A stretch of 64,000 nt of DNA from the NCBI RefSeq assembly GCF_030463565.1, contig NC_134660.1, positions 2,307,501-2,371,500 on the forward strand, given 5' to 3'. The notes below the pieces were generated by a model, which saw only the letters and a program-made list of their open reading frames with translations, ran no database searches and was not told where the DNA came from. Of this stretch, positions 48,701 through 59,195 are shown piece by piece. This DNA comes from Pelecanus crispus (taxonomy: Eukaryota; Chordata; Aves; Pelecaniformes; Pelecanidae). Both the position numbers and the translations under genes were made by a program. The first letter of the stretch is position 1. Each line of letters opens with the position of its first letter.

Positions 48701-51087
48701 CCGATCCGGAGGCAGAAGCTGCTTCTCAGCCCGCAGCCCTGCGGCAGCCCTGGCACCACCGCTGCCAAGGCACCTGTGGGAAACCTGCCTTGCCATGCTC
48801 ACTCGTGCGCCTGCAGCCAAAGCAGATACCTTCCCCGGGCACTCTGCGCATCTGCTCTTACCCCGCTGGGCTCTAGTCCTCGCTGCCAGGCGGAGGGGGT
48901 GGCCGCTGCCGCAGGAGCCTAGCGCAGGATCGGTGCGGTGCACCCCAGAGCGTCGCAGAACGGCTTTTTGGCCGGCCCCGGCTCTGACTCTGTGCTTTTG
49001 CTTCCCTGCAGGGGTGAGAATGGGCCGGGAGGATTCATCGTACTGAAATGTCCCAGCAACCCCAGGGTCTGCACGTTCATCTGGATTCTCAACACGGACC
49101 TGAAGGTAAAGCCGGTTCTTTGCAGATGCGCGAGCGCTGCGGCCGCATCCCGTCCCCCGCAGAGCTCGCCGGCAGGCTCCCACATCCCCTGCGTAGTGCA
49201 GGCTGCGTGCTGAGGACCCGCTCTGTGCTCCCAGCCGAGCGGCGCGGGGCTGCCGGCCTGCCGGCCGCTTCTGAAAGCCGCTCGTTATCAAAGGCTGCCC
49301 TAAAGGCACTCGAGTTTTGCTGGTGGAGGTTGAATGCTACGTGAAAATCGCCCTCTTTCTCCCTCAAGTTGCCCCAGTGTGAGGTGGGGAAGCTCTTCCT
49401 TACCTGGCACAGATCTTGCTTAGGGATTTCGCATCTCTGTGCAGGACTGGGGGAGAGGAGATTTTTTTTTATCCTCTTTGGGGACTGAAAACAGTGTGAA
49501 ATGGTGACTGGCTGCTCCCAGGAACCCGCTGAAGGGGTGATTCGCTCGCTCCTGCGTGCTCTGCTCCCAGACACCCCGGTACAAACATGGCCACCCCTGG
49601 AGCGCGTGGGGCCGCGTCCGCAGCTGGGGAAAAAAGCGCTTCGGCCGTACGAGATGATCCAGATCGGGAGTTACTTGCGGAGCTGTGCGTCGGAGTCCTT
49701 GCTGGTGGCCCAGACAAAAGGCAGCGTGCGAAGGGAGCCGGGGTCGGGCGGATGGGGGGAGCGGAGCTGGCCCGTTTTCCTTCTCCGCTGAAGGTTGACG
49801 TGGTAACAGCGCTGCAGCAGCGAGCACAAAGGCTCCATTCATCAGCGCTTTGCTGCAAAGCTGCGCGGCCCCCTCCCCTCCCACGTCCCTCCCTCCCCAC
49901 AAAGTAGATCAGCTCCTGCCTGCCTTGTGAAACGCTTCGGAAAGGATTTGCAGAAGCGCTCGGCCTGGGCAGCGAAAGCAGGGGCAGGGCGGAGCGCGGC
50001 CTCGTGCCCCTTGGCGCTGGAGATGCGTTTTCTTTCGCTGATCTGGCTCCCGTGCCTCTTCTGCCCCTCCGTAACGCGTGGGTTCGGAGGGATAATTGAA
50101 CCCGCTGGGTTGTGCAAGATGGGGCTCAGAAAGGAAAGACGTTCCTTGTGCTTCCCGGGCCGGACAGCACTCGCCCACTGCCTGCCTCCGCTGCTGGAAG
50201 AAATGCCGTAGCGGCCGAGCTATTAATAACCTGCCTGTCAACTGCTTCCACCATCTTCCTGAAGGGCTCTGCTAGTGCCCAGACCCCTCTTCTGCACTGC
50301 CTCGCTATTTCCTTTGGCCCTGAAGAAGTATTTATAGCACATGGCTCATCCCTTCCTACAGCGAAGGGTGAGAATTACACACGTGTGTGTGTGTTTGTGT
50401 CCGTGACGGAGCTTCGCCCCAGAGCTTATTTCAAGGAGGTGTCTGAAATGGCCCCTGGACCAAGGGTCTCGTAACCTCCTGCCCCTGTGTCGCGGGGAAA
50501 ACCTGCTCCAGGGAAAGGTCTCAGCCCCCTGCCCTGCTGAAACACCCCAGTCCAAGGCGGGGGGTCCTCCTGTGTCTATCTGACCCCCCCAGATTGTCAG
50601 GCAGCCATCCCTGCCTGAGCCGCCTGCACCCAGGACCCCCCCTCTGCCCTGGGACCCTGTGCAAGCCCCCACTGCTGCTCCCAGCCTGCCTCAGCTCCCT
50701 TCCCCCGCAGAGGCAAGGATTATTTTTTTTTTTTAATGCATCTCGCATAATAGAGCACAGGCTGAGGCGGCTGGGGTTGAGTCGTGCAGGGCTTTTTTAA
50801 AGAAATCAAACTGCGTTTCAGTTCCTCCCCCGGAGCAAGCTCTTTGAAAATGGCAGCTCCCCGCTGCGGTGCTCGTGCACCCCTCAGCCCGGGCTGACGC
50901 CGCCGCGTCGGGATGGGGGCTCAGCCCCCAGCCCCAAACCCGGCGCTGCCTCCGTCTCAGGGCTCCGTGCCCGTCTGCTTTCCCCGCAGGGTCGCGCTAC
51001 CTGATCCACCAGAGCCTGGCTGCCACCATGTTCGAGTTCGCCTTCCACCTCCGCCAGCGGGTCAGTGAGCTTTCCGGCAAGCCCTGA
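36798..51087 (+). CDS. STARD3: STARD3 / MLN64, late-endosomal cholesterol-transfer protein (14 coding exons; last exon shows an apparent frameshift)
   Basis: Cholesterol carrier tethering late endosomes to the ER. The ATG is at 36862 in an exon that may begin after an acceptor at 36797. Coding exons: 36862-37077, 40014-40091, 40383-40460, 40551-40604, 40707-40824, 41942-42040, 42805-42860, 43707-43799, 45262-45324, 46400-46495, 47062-47141, 47542-47646, 49012-49105, 50990-51087. The MENTAL domain (about 53-170) has four membrane segments. The phospho-FFAT motif [15 protein letters not shown] is at 205-219 (Ser208 aligns with human Ser209). The START domain begins near 234. Residues 1-410 read cleanly and align with human (445 aa) throughout. 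Intron 8 has a GC donor. In the last exon the conserved peptide [20 protein letters not shown] is present but out of phase with exon 13; compared with the human GRLPRY junction 7 bp seem missing, and read literally the protein stops at 51002-51004. Confidence 0.95.
38290..38540. promoter_or_regulatory. Possible regulatory island in STARD3 intron 1 (coding intron), GATA motifs
   Basis: AT-rich block in the 2.9-kb intron after the first coding exon, with AGATAAG (38465-38471), GGATAGCTTATTTG, CTGCATATTTAAAGC and CTTGTCC-like words. There is no exon signal. The rest of 37.1-40.0 kb shows nothing specific beyond a T run at 39546-39559. Confidence 0.25.
41085..41345 (+). mobile_element. Old CR1-type LINE 3' fragment in STARD3 intron 5
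   Basis: The order of words matches the 3' end of amniote CR1 elements: TTGGACTCTCCATCTCTGG, then GAGTTATGG, then GTGAAATTTTACAGCCTCTG, then GAGGTCAGACTAAATGGA and GTCTGACCTAATG. The fragment is 3'-only, heavily diverged and in the sense orientation relative to STARD3, implying an ancient insertion. The identification is by eye against the remembered CR1 tail (AGGTCAGACTAGATGATC). Confidence 0.55.
41615..41730 (+). repeat. Copy A of an unknown ~110-bp intronic element (STARD3 intron 5)
   Basis: Core CTCTTATTTAATTAGATG followed by TTAATCGCCTT and TTTGACAGG (41667-41709). It is partnered with copy B at 43925-44035 in intron 8. I recognise no repeat family. Confidence 0.7.
43925..44035 (+). repeat. 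Copy B of the unknown ~110-bp intronic element (STARD3 intron 8)
   Basis: Core CTCTTATTTAATTAGACG followed by TTAATTGCCTT and TTTGACAGG (43981-44023). By hand alignment the 59-bp core is about 80 percent identical to copy A, and weaker similarity (ATTGGATTAGG against ATTGAATTAGG, then TTCCA) extends about 45 bp upstream. Confidence 0.7.
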
Positions 51088-52060
51088 GCAGCGGGGACCT
51101 GCGCTCGCTGGATATTCCTCTGCCCTCCGCGACCAGGGGACAGCCGGGAGAGGACCCTGCGGCCCCTGGGGCCTCGCTGCGCCCCCCCCCGGAGGGGATA
51201 CCCCATACTAACAGCACCGAGATGAGGCCGGGGGGTGCTCAGCTCCTTCTCCCAGCGCCGTTCCCCCTAACCGGGGCCCTGAAACCACTGACTATTGCGT
51301 GCCAAACCCCTGCCCTCCTCTGGGTCCAACCTCCCCCTGCCCCTCGCCCAGGGGTTGGGGGCTCATCTGTGCCCCCCAGACTCCTGTTCCATGAGAAAGA
51401 GGGGCCAGAGGAGGCGGCCACCTTAGGGTGAGGACACGCGTCCGTCCCCTCTCGCTGTCTGTCTGGATGAAGCCCCGTGCCAGGCTCTGCCCTCCGCGCA
51501 GGGGGGCACAGGGGCAGCTCCTGCCCGGCTCGGGGCCGTCGTCCCAAGGGCTCTGCCCCCCACCCGGCTCCCTGCAGGAGGGGATGGGGGGGGTCCGTGC
51601 AGGGGACCCCTCTGAGGCTGTTCCCTGGTGCTTCGGGGTGCCCAGACCTCCCCGGGCTGCCCAAAACCTCCCCTCGGGGCCTGGCTGAGCGCGTTCCCCC
51701 CACCGCCTACAGCTCCTGGTGGAGGCAGAGCACGGTTTGCCTTAAGCAGAGACTTTTATCCTTTTTGGGGGGGGGTGCGGGGTGTGTGTGGGGGAAAATG
51801 CGGGGGCGACTGCAGCTTCTTTCTACCTGCGAGCGCCGGTGCTGTGTTCCGCGCTATAAATGGAAACAGCGCGAAGCCGCCCGCACGCGGGGGCATGCGC
51901 CGGCAGCGCTGCGGGGACGGGGGGAGCACCCACGCCGGGCCCCCCCCCCCTGCACTGGGCTCTCTGCCCCCGTCCTGGGGGGGGGTCTGGGCCCCCAAAG
52001 GGTGACGCCTTCGGTTGGCACCTGTGAGAATAAAAAGCCTTGCACTGTTTGCATCCGTTG
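51088..52060 (+). terminator. STARD3: STARD3 3' UTR and poly(A) signal
   Basis: AATAAA at 52029-52034 (GAGAATAAAAAGCC), about 940 nt after the expected stop. No earlier AATAAA is seen in the interval. A TGTTTGCATCCGTTGTCTG stretch downstream is GT-rich, as expected of a cleavage region. Confidence 0.8.
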
Positions 52061-52064
52061 TCTG

Positions 52065-53040
52065 CCACGTGCCCTTTGTAACTGGAGCGGATAAAAGCGA
52101 GGAGGAGCGCTGGCCCGGCTGGGCCGTGGGTGGCCACGGGGCTGGGGCCAACCCAAAGCCCCCCAGGGCTCAAAGGATGGGGTCCTCCGGGCTCCTTCAG
52201 CCGCTGGCCACGGGTGTCACCGTCCCCCACCCCGCGGTGGCACCGGCAGCTCCCGGGTGGTGGCGTGGAGCATCTGCACTGCTCGCCGCGCGCAAAGGTT
52301 TCCCCAAATGTCCCCCGGTCGTGGGTTGTTTCGCATGGAGCGGGACCACTGCGGCTGGAAGCAGCCGGAGACCCGGGGCCGGAGACGTGCGGTCACCCAT
52401 GCTGCAGCCACAGCCACGTGAGCCCCGGCCGCTGGCACCCGGTGAGCGCCCGTCTGTTCGCAGCCCTCATCTGTTGGCCCTACAAATAGCCCAGCTTGGG
52501 GGGGGGGGGGCCCATGGCCAGCACCCCGCTGCCTGCTTGCCCACCCTCTCCCTGCGTCCCTGGATGGGGGGACGCGCTGGGATGGGACCCCAGCACCCCT
52601 TCGGGTCCGTCGCCGCCACGGGCCGGGCGGCACGGGGGTAGCGCGGCTGCCGTGTTGGCAGCGGGCACCCGCAAAACCGTTAACACCTCCGGGGTGCCGT
52701 GGTGTTCGCTGGTCCCGGGGGGCCCGGTGCCAGCGCGGCGGCGGGCAGGGAAAGGCCAGACGTGCCCTGGGCCAGGGCCAGGGGATCCTGCCTGCGCCGG
52801 CACCTTGCCCGCATCCCCGCGGGGGTCACAGCCCGGGGCAGGGGGTACCACCACAGACACAGCCCGGGGCGGGGGGGGGCGGTTGCCACCACCACGGGGT
52901 GGCAAGTCACCGGTGGGCACGTGGGGCCGAGCGTGGCCGGACGCACACGGGTTTGACGCACGTGTCCCCAAATGCCGCCACCGCCCCCCCTGCCCCGCGC
53001 CGCTTGCCCCAAGGGGGCCCTTGGCACCCTCCCGTCCCCG
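52065..53040. other. STARD3-TCAP intergenic DNA, no gene seen
   Basis: GC-rich DNA with a CACGTG E-box near 52919 and short C/G runs. No exon or additional promoter is supported. Regulatory sites for TCAP may lie in the last 200 bp. Confidence 0.35.
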
Positions 53041-53059
53041 CGGTGCCAGCGACACGTCC

Positions 53060-53118
53060 CAAAATAGCCTCGGCGGGGCCATATAAGCGGGGCGGGCGGG
53101 CAGGGGGGCAGCGGCAGC
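53060..53118 (+). promoter_or_regulatory. TCAP: TCAP muscle-type promoter: CArG/MEF2-like box and TATA box
   Basis: CCATATAAGCGG contains a TATA box (TATAAG, 53082-53087) 37 bp before the ATG. CCCAAAATAGCC (53058-53069) resembles an SRF CArG or MEF2 site with one mismatch. A TATA promoter with a muscle motif fits telethonin, and the 5' UTR would be only about 10-15 nt. Confidence 0.6.
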
Positions 53119-54155
53119 ATGCTGGGGCCCAGCGCGGTGGTGCGCAGCGGGGGGCTGCTTTCGGGCGCCCACCTGGGCTGCCGTGTGCGGGAGGAGGACG
53201 TGGGGCGGCGCGAGACCTTCAGTGCCGAGTGGCTGGACCTGGAGCTCAGCACCCGGCCTGAGGAGGGGTGAGGGGCACCGCTGGCGCCGGGGCGGGTGGC
53301 CCTTGGGGTGCTGGGGCTGTAGGGGGGGGCACTGGGTGCTTGAGGGTCCCCAAGGGCTGGGGGGGGGTTTCCATAGGGGCTATGGGGTGGCTGCAAGGGT
53401 CCTGGTGGGGAGGGGCGCTGCAGGGATCTCTGGGGTCCCCAGGGGGCTTGGGGGGGGGTTCTGAGGGTCCTGTGGGGTCGTGCGAGCTCCAGGGAAGGGG
53501 GGGGTGTCCAAGGGGGTGGTGGTGGGGGGAGGGGGTCTTCATGGGGCTGGGGGAGGCTGGGCATCCACATGTGGCCTTGAGGGAATGGGGGGGGGGGGGT
53601 CTCCAAGGGTCCCCATGGGGTGGGGTGGTCCCGTGCAGGTCCTGGAGGGTCTCCGAGGGTCCCCATGGGTTTGGTGAGGCTGGGGGGGGGGGGGGGGGGG
53701 GGGGAGGGGCTGCAGAGCACCAGCGGGGACACAGGGACCTCCGAGGGGTGGGTTGGTCCCCACGAGGTGGGGTGGGACGGTGGGACATAGGGGGTCCCCA
53801 GGGGGTGGGGGGGGTCCCCAGCGGGGCAGAGCAGGACGCAGGGGTCCCTGTGGGGCGCTGGGACCCTGCTCCCGCCCCCACGAGCCCCCCCGTTCCCAGG
53901 TGGTGCCGGCGGGAGGTGGACGAGCAGCGCCGGGAGACGGTGGAGCATCGCGGGGAGATGCGGGTGCTGGAGCAGCGCTCACCATGGGGGCTGCTGCGGA
54001 TCGGGTGCCTGGGCCAACCCCTGACCCAGCACCTCCTGCCCTACGCCCGCACCCTGCCCCTGCCCCTCTTCGCCCCCCCAGACCTCCGCGGTGCCAAGGC
54101 GGGGGTCCCCCGCACCCTCTCCCGCTCCCTCTCCCACGAGGCCCAGCGGGGCTGA
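53119..54155 (+). CDS. TCAP: TCAP / telethonin, sarcomeric titin cap (134 aa, short form)
   Basis: Z-disc protein that links two titin N-termini in striated muscle. Two exons, 53119-53267 and 53900-54155, with GT-AG borders in phase 2, the same two-exon structure as in mammals. Exon 1 ends with the conserved AEWLDLELSTRPEEG (human AEWKDLTLSTRPEEG). Exon 2 has EQRSPWGLLRIG and LLPYARTLPLPLFAPP, matching human VQRSPWLMMRMG and LPYQRVLPLPIFTP. The C-terminus RTLSRSLSHEAQRG matches human RRSLSRSMSQEAQRG and is a known phosphorylated Ser-rich tail. Human telethonin is 167 aa; here about 45 residues between the titin-binding beta region and the tail are absent in frame. The beta-hairpin region that binds titin Z1Z2 is retained. 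The initiator and N-terminal 20 residues are unlike human. Confidence 0.93.
53268..53899 (+). repeat. TCAP intron: G-rich low-complexity sequence
   Basis: The single 632-bp intron is made of irregular units such as GGGGTCCCCATGGGGTGGG and long G runs (for example 53686-53703). It should form quadruplexes on the sense strand. Confidence 0.5.
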
Positions 54156-54590
54156 GGACGGCGGTGGGGCTGGGGTGGGGGGGTTAGGGGGGGCAGGAGG
54201 CTGATGCTGGGGGGTGGCGGGCGGGGCCCGGATGCCTGGGTCCACTCGGCCGCCCCAAAAAAGGCAGCGCAGGAGGAGGGGGGGGCAGGTGGGGGTGGGC
54301 TCCCACTCACCTGGGACCCCACCCCGCAGCGGGTGTCGCGGAGGCCGGCGGGGACGGGGTGCCCGTGGTTCGGGGGGCTCCTGGCAGCACCGGGCGCGAC
54401 TCGGTTTCCCTGGCAAAGAGGAAGGGGTGCGAGGATGGCGAGCGCTGAAACCCGCCTGGGGCCGAGCGGGGCCCTGGGGGGGCTGAGGAGGGGTGGGGGG
54501 GGGGGGTGGGGGGGCTGCAGTGGGTCGCTCTGCGGGGTTGTACAAACGATGGTCTTTGTACGGCAATAAATGCCCAGCCTGGCCCAGCGG
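54156..54590 (+). terminator. TCAP: TCAP 3' UTR and poly(A) signal
   Basis: AATAAA at 54565-54570 about 410 nt after the stop, preceded by TTGTACAAACG and followed by G-rich sequence. Confidence 0.8.
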
Positions 54591-54599
54591 CATCATTTT

Positions 54600-55560
54600 T
54601 GGGGGTGGGTGGAAGGGGGGGGGGGGGTTATGAGGGCCCCATGAGATGGGGGGGGGGGGGTGGGGGGGGTGTTTGTTGAGGTTTGGGGGGGGGGGGAGGG
54701 ACCCTGCTGGGAATAGGGAAACTGAGGCACAGCACCTTGCCGGCAGCTGGAGGGACCCAGGCGCCCTGCAGGGTCTCAGGTTTTGGCAGGGGGGGGCGGG
54801 GAGGTTTTGGGGGGGAACCCTTCTGCTTATATAACTGCCCCGCCACCCCCCCCTCACCAGCCCAGCTGGTGCCAGGGTCCGGGCTGGCCCCAGCGCCAGC
54901 ACCCAGATTAGCTGTTCCCACCCGGTCGGATCCTGCTGTCCCTGGGCCACCGCCAGTCCCTGTCCCCTCCCTGTCCCCAACCCCATCCTCCCCATGAGCC
55001 GCCTGTCCCCACCACCTTTGGCCACCTACAGCTCCAGCACAGACAGGATTCGGGATCCTTAAACACCCTCCCCCATCCCTCTCCCCAGTCTCTGAAGCAG
55101 GGGGTCCCATGCTGCCCCTTATCCCAGGGTGCTGGGAGCACTGGGAGCACTGGGAGCCGGCAGGGTTGGTGGTGCCGGCTGCTGGCAGGGGCTGAGGGCC
55201 AGCGCACTCAGCTCACTGGTGATGGAGGCAGCAGGGAGAGAGCAGAGGGGGCCCCAGCCCCATCCCAGCCCCATCCCAATCCCTTCCCAGGTCCGTCCCA
55301 CATCCCATGGGATGCTCATGGGCCGAGCTGGTGCTGGGGCAGCACATGTGGGAGTCACGGCGAGGCCGGCCACATCTCGGTGGACAAAAGCATCAGGACG
55401 CAGGGCTGGGAGCCAGGATTCCTGGATCCTTACCCCTCCCCTCCCCACTTCAGGGAGTGCGGCAGAGCCTTACTGCTCAGCGCCGGGCCGCATCCGGCAG
55501 CGCCGGCGCCCAGCCGCGTCCCCCGGCCCTGGGGCGCTGGCGCTAACCTGGTTAGCCACG
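54600..55560. other. TCAP-PNMT intergenic DNA with an isolated TATA-like box
   Basis: G-run-rich sequence to about 54810. A TATATAA word follows at 54838-54844, then CAGCTG and ATTAGCTGTTCCCACC near 54860-54920. I see no exon. The word could belong to an alternative upstream PNMT promoter or be fortuitous. Confidence 0.3.
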
Positions 55561-55655
55561 ATGGATGGCCGCCATCGTCTCCGCCGTCGCTCACCGGCTG
55601 GGGATATAAAGCGGGTTCGGGGGGCGGGCGGGCACGGCCGCCGCAGCCCCTCGCC
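55561..55655 (+). promoter_or_regulatory. PNMT: PNMT core promoter with TATA box
   Basis: TATAAA at 55605-55610, 46 bp upstream of the PNMT ATG. The start site is then expected near 55635 with a short 5' UTR. A TATA box is known for mammalian PNMT. CTAACCTGGTTAGCCACGATGG upstream (about 55542-55563) carries a small AACCTGGTT palindrome. Confidence 0.75.
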
Positions 55656-58601
55656 ATGAGCAGCCTGGCCGCCCTCCGGGAGGGCTACGAGCGCTTCGAC
55701 CCCCGCGCTTACCTGCGGAACAACTACCTGCCCCCCCGAGCCGACTTCTCCTCCGAGGAGTTCGTGGTGCCCTGGAAGCTGCGATGCTTGGCCGAGACCT
55801 TCGCCAGCGGTGAGGGGTGCCAGGGAAGCCCCTTGCTTCTCCCTTCGCCTCGCTGCGGGGTGGGGAAACTGAGGCACGGGGTGGGAGACCACTAGGGCAC
55901 TCACCCTGCCTGCTCCCCACCCGGCTCCATAGCCCGCTCCTGGGGTGGGACCCCCTTGCTTGTCCCCGTCCCCTCCCTGGTGCCCTGCTCGGTGTGGGAC
56001 ACCCCCCCCCCCATGTCCTGTGCCCCCCCTCCCCAGGTGAGATCCGCGGGCGCACACTGATCGACGTGGGCTCGGGCCCCACAATCTACCAGCTGCTGAG
56101 CGCCTGCGACCACTTCGAGGAGATCGTGGCCACCGACTACCTGGCGGTGAACCGGGAGGAGCTGGGGCGCTGGGCGCGGGGGGAGCCCGGCACCTTTGAC
56201 TGGAGCCCCTTCATCCGGCACGTCTGCAAGATCGAGGGACGCGGGTAGGGCTGCGCGGCGGCGGGGCCACGGGCAGCAGGCGAGCCGGTGACGGTGGGAT
56301 CCCCGCAGGATCACGGCTGAGTGGCCCATGGGAGCACAGACCCCCCCCCGCCAGGTCCCTATGGATGCTGGCTGATCCCTGCAGGAGGGTGTCCCCAGAT
56401 CCCATGGGATCACAGCCCCATATATCTGCGGATAGTAGGATGATTCCTGCAGGATCGTGTCCCCAGATCCCCATGGGATCACAGCCCCATATATCTGCGG
56501 ATGCTGGGCTGATCCCTGCAGGATCGTGTCCCCAAATTCCATGGGATCACAGCCCCATGTCACTGAGGATACTGGGATGATCACTGCAGCATCATGTCCC
56601 CCAAATTCCATGGGATCACAGCCCTATGTCCCTGTGGATAATAGGATGATTCCTGCAGGATCGTGTCCCCAAATTCCATGGGATCACAGCCCTATGTCCC
56701 TGTGGATAATAGGATGATTCCTGCAGGATCGTGTCCCCAAATCCCCATAGGATTACAGCCTCATGTTCCTGCAGATGCTGGGCTGATCCCTGCACAAACG
56801 TGTCCCCAAATCCTACGGGATCACAGCCCCACATCCCCGCAGACACTGAGCTGATCCCTGCAGAATCACGTCCCTGAGTTCCCATAGGATCACATCCCCA
56901 TGTCCCCACAGATGCTGGGCTGGTCCCTGTAGGATTGTGTCCCCAAATCCCATGGGATCACAGCCCCACATCCCTGCAGATGCTGGGCTGATTCCCTTCA
57001 ATATCATGTCCCCACATCCCACGGGAGCACAGCCCCATGTCCCTGCGGATGCTGGGCTGATCCCTATAGGATCGGGTCCCCAAATCCCCATAGGATCACA
57101 GTCCCACATCCCTGCAGATGCTGGGCGGGTCCCTATAGGATCATGTCCCCAGATTCCATGGGATCACAGCCCCATGTCCCTGTGGACAGTAGGATGATTC
57201 CTGCAGCATTGTCCCCCCAAATCCCATGGGATCACAGCCCCACATGCCGGCAGATGCTGGGCTGATTCCCTGCAAGATCATGTCCCCAAGTCCCATGGGA
57301 TCACAGCCCTGTATCACTGAGGATACTGGGCTGATCCCTATAGGATCGTATCCCCAAATCTCATGGGATCACAACCCCATGTCCCTGTGAACAGTAGGAT
57401 GATTCCTGCAGGATTGTGTCCCCAAATCCCATGGGACCACAGCCCCACATTCCCCACAGATGCTGGGCTGATCCCTATAGGATTGTATCCCCAAATCCCA
57501 TAGGATCACAGCCCCATGTCACCGAGGATACTGGGCTGATCACTGCAGCATCATGTCCCCCAAATCCCATGGGATCACAGCCCCATGGTCCTTGTGGCTA
57601 GTCAGATGATTCCTGCAGGATTGTGCCCCCACATCCCATGGGATCACAGCCCCATGTCCCTCTGGATACTGCGCTGATCCCTATAGGATCATATCCCCCA
57701 AATCCCATGGGACCACAGCCCCACATTCCCCACAGATGCAGGGCTGATCACCGCAGGATTGCATTCCCCACATCCCATGGGATCACAGCCCCATGTCCCT
57801 CTGGCTACTGGGCTGATCCCTATAGGATCATATCCCCAAATCCCATGGGATCACAGCCCCGTGTCCCTGTGGCTAGTAGGACAATTCCTGCAGGAGCATG
57901 TCCCCAAATCCCATGGGATCACAGCCCCATGCCCCCGTGTAGAATAGGACGATTCCTGCAGGAGTGTGTCCTTAAATCCCATGGGATCACAGCCCCACGG
58001 CCTGGTGTACAATAGGATGATTCCCGCAGGAGCATATCCCCCCATCCCATGGGCTCACAGCCCCCCATCCCTGCACACATCGCCTTGATCCCTGGGGGTG
58101 CCGGGCTGCTCCCCGGGGTGGGGGGGGTGGGGGATCCCCCGCCGCTGACGCCCACCTCCCCGCAGGGAGCCCTGGCAGGAGAAGGAACGGCGGCTGCGGA
58201 GCCGGCTGCGGCGCATCCTCCCCATCGACGTCCACCGGCCGGACCCGCTGGGCGCCCCGCTGCGCCCGCCGGCCGATGCCCTGCTCTCCGCTTTCTGCCT
58301 GGAAGCCGTCAGCCCCGACCGTGCCACCTTCGCCCGGGCGCTGGCACACGCGGGCTCGCTGCTGCGCCCGGGGGGCCACGCGCTGCTGCTGGGGGCTTTG
58401 GGGGAATCCTTTTACCTGGCGGGGGCCGCCCGCCTGCCCGTGGTGCCGTTGGCGGAGGACGACGTCCGTACGGCCTTGGCCGGAGCCGGCTTCGCCCTCC
58501 GCGATTTCCGCTCTTACGCCATGCCGCCTGCCCTCCGCACCGGCGTGGACGACGTCGACGGCGTCTTTTTCGCCCACGCGCAGAAGCCGCTGGAAGCCTG
58601 A
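55656..58601 (+). CDS. PNMT: PNMT, phenylethanolamine N-methyltransferase (265 aa)
   Basis: Makes adrenaline by transferring a methyl group from S-adenosylmethionine to noradrenaline; cytosolic, adrenal chromaffin and some neurons. Exons 55656-55809, 56037-56244 and 58166-58601, the standard three-exon structure, with GT-AG borders and agreeing phases (798 nt). RFDPRAYLRNNYLPPR (13-28) contains the active-site Tyr/Asn cluster. LIDVGSGPTIYQLLSA (59-74) is the SAM-binding glycine motif. SAFCLEAVSPD (162-172) carries the catalytic Glu (E167, human E185), and RTGVDDVDGVFFAHAQK (245-261) the second acidic residue that binds the amine. Human is 282 aa; the difference is a shorter N-terminus. The related NNMT and INMT are excluded by synteny and by the NNYLPPR and VDD motifs. 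Intron 2 is swollen by a minisatellite. Confidence 0.96.
56290..58075 (+). repeat. About 70-bp minisatellite filling PNMT intron 2, about 25 units
   Basis: Units of 69-70 bp have the fixed words CCCCAAATCCCATGGGATCA, CAGCCCCATGTCCCTG, GCTGGGCTGATCCCT and GCAGGATCGTGT. Units differ by 10-25 percent. The palindrome-like CCCATGGGATCA recurs in nearly every copy. The array makes up nearly all of the 1.9-kb intron. Confidence 0.95.
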
Positions 58602-58715
58602 GGGACCCCCCGGGGGGAAACCTACCCCCCACCCCCCCCCCCAAAAATCACATTTTGTGCCCCCGATCCCCGCCGCTCCCGCCCCGGTGCCCCCAATAAA
58701 GCCCGAGCTGCACGG
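58602..58715 (+). terminator. PNMT: PNMT 3' UTR and poly(A) signal
   Basis: AATAAA at 58695-58700, only 94 nt after the stop codon, followed by G/T-rich sequence. Confidence 0.85.
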
Positions 58716-58719
58716 CACG

Positions 58720-59195
58720 GCCTGGCATTGCCTCGGGGCTGTGGGGAGATGGGGTGTCCCGGGGGGGGCACCCATAGATCCTGGGGGGGGTCAGGGAGCC
58801 GGGGTGGGGGGCAGAGGGGAGGCTGCGGCGGAGGCTGAGGGCAGGGTGAGGATGGGGTGCGGGGTGGGGCGGGTATGGGGTGCGTGGTGGGGGGCTATGG
58901 GGCACACCGAGGGGGTTTGGGGTGCGGGGGGGCACACAGGGTGGGCATGGGGTGAGAAATGGGGTGCAGGGGAGGGGGGATGTGGGTGCCCCAGCAAGGG
59001 GAATGGGGGACGCTGGGGGGGGTCAGGGCAGACATAGGGTGCAAGCTGGGGGGCACAGAGCAGGGGCGTAAGATGAGGGGCACGGGGGGGAAGATGGGGG
59101 GGGCACAGGGGGGGAAGATGGGGGGCCACAGGGGGCGAAGATGGGGGGGGCACAGGGCACCCATGGGGCAGGGAGGGGGCACAGCGGGGCGAGAT
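58720..59195. repeat. G-rich low-complexity spacer between convergent PNMT and PGAP3
   Basis: G-rich DNA with repeated GGGGCACAGGGGGGGAAGATG-like words at 59060-59155 and GGGGTGCGGGGTGGGGCGGG earlier. No gene. Its G-run density on plus (C-runs on minus) may help transcription of both genes to terminate. Confidence 0.5.
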
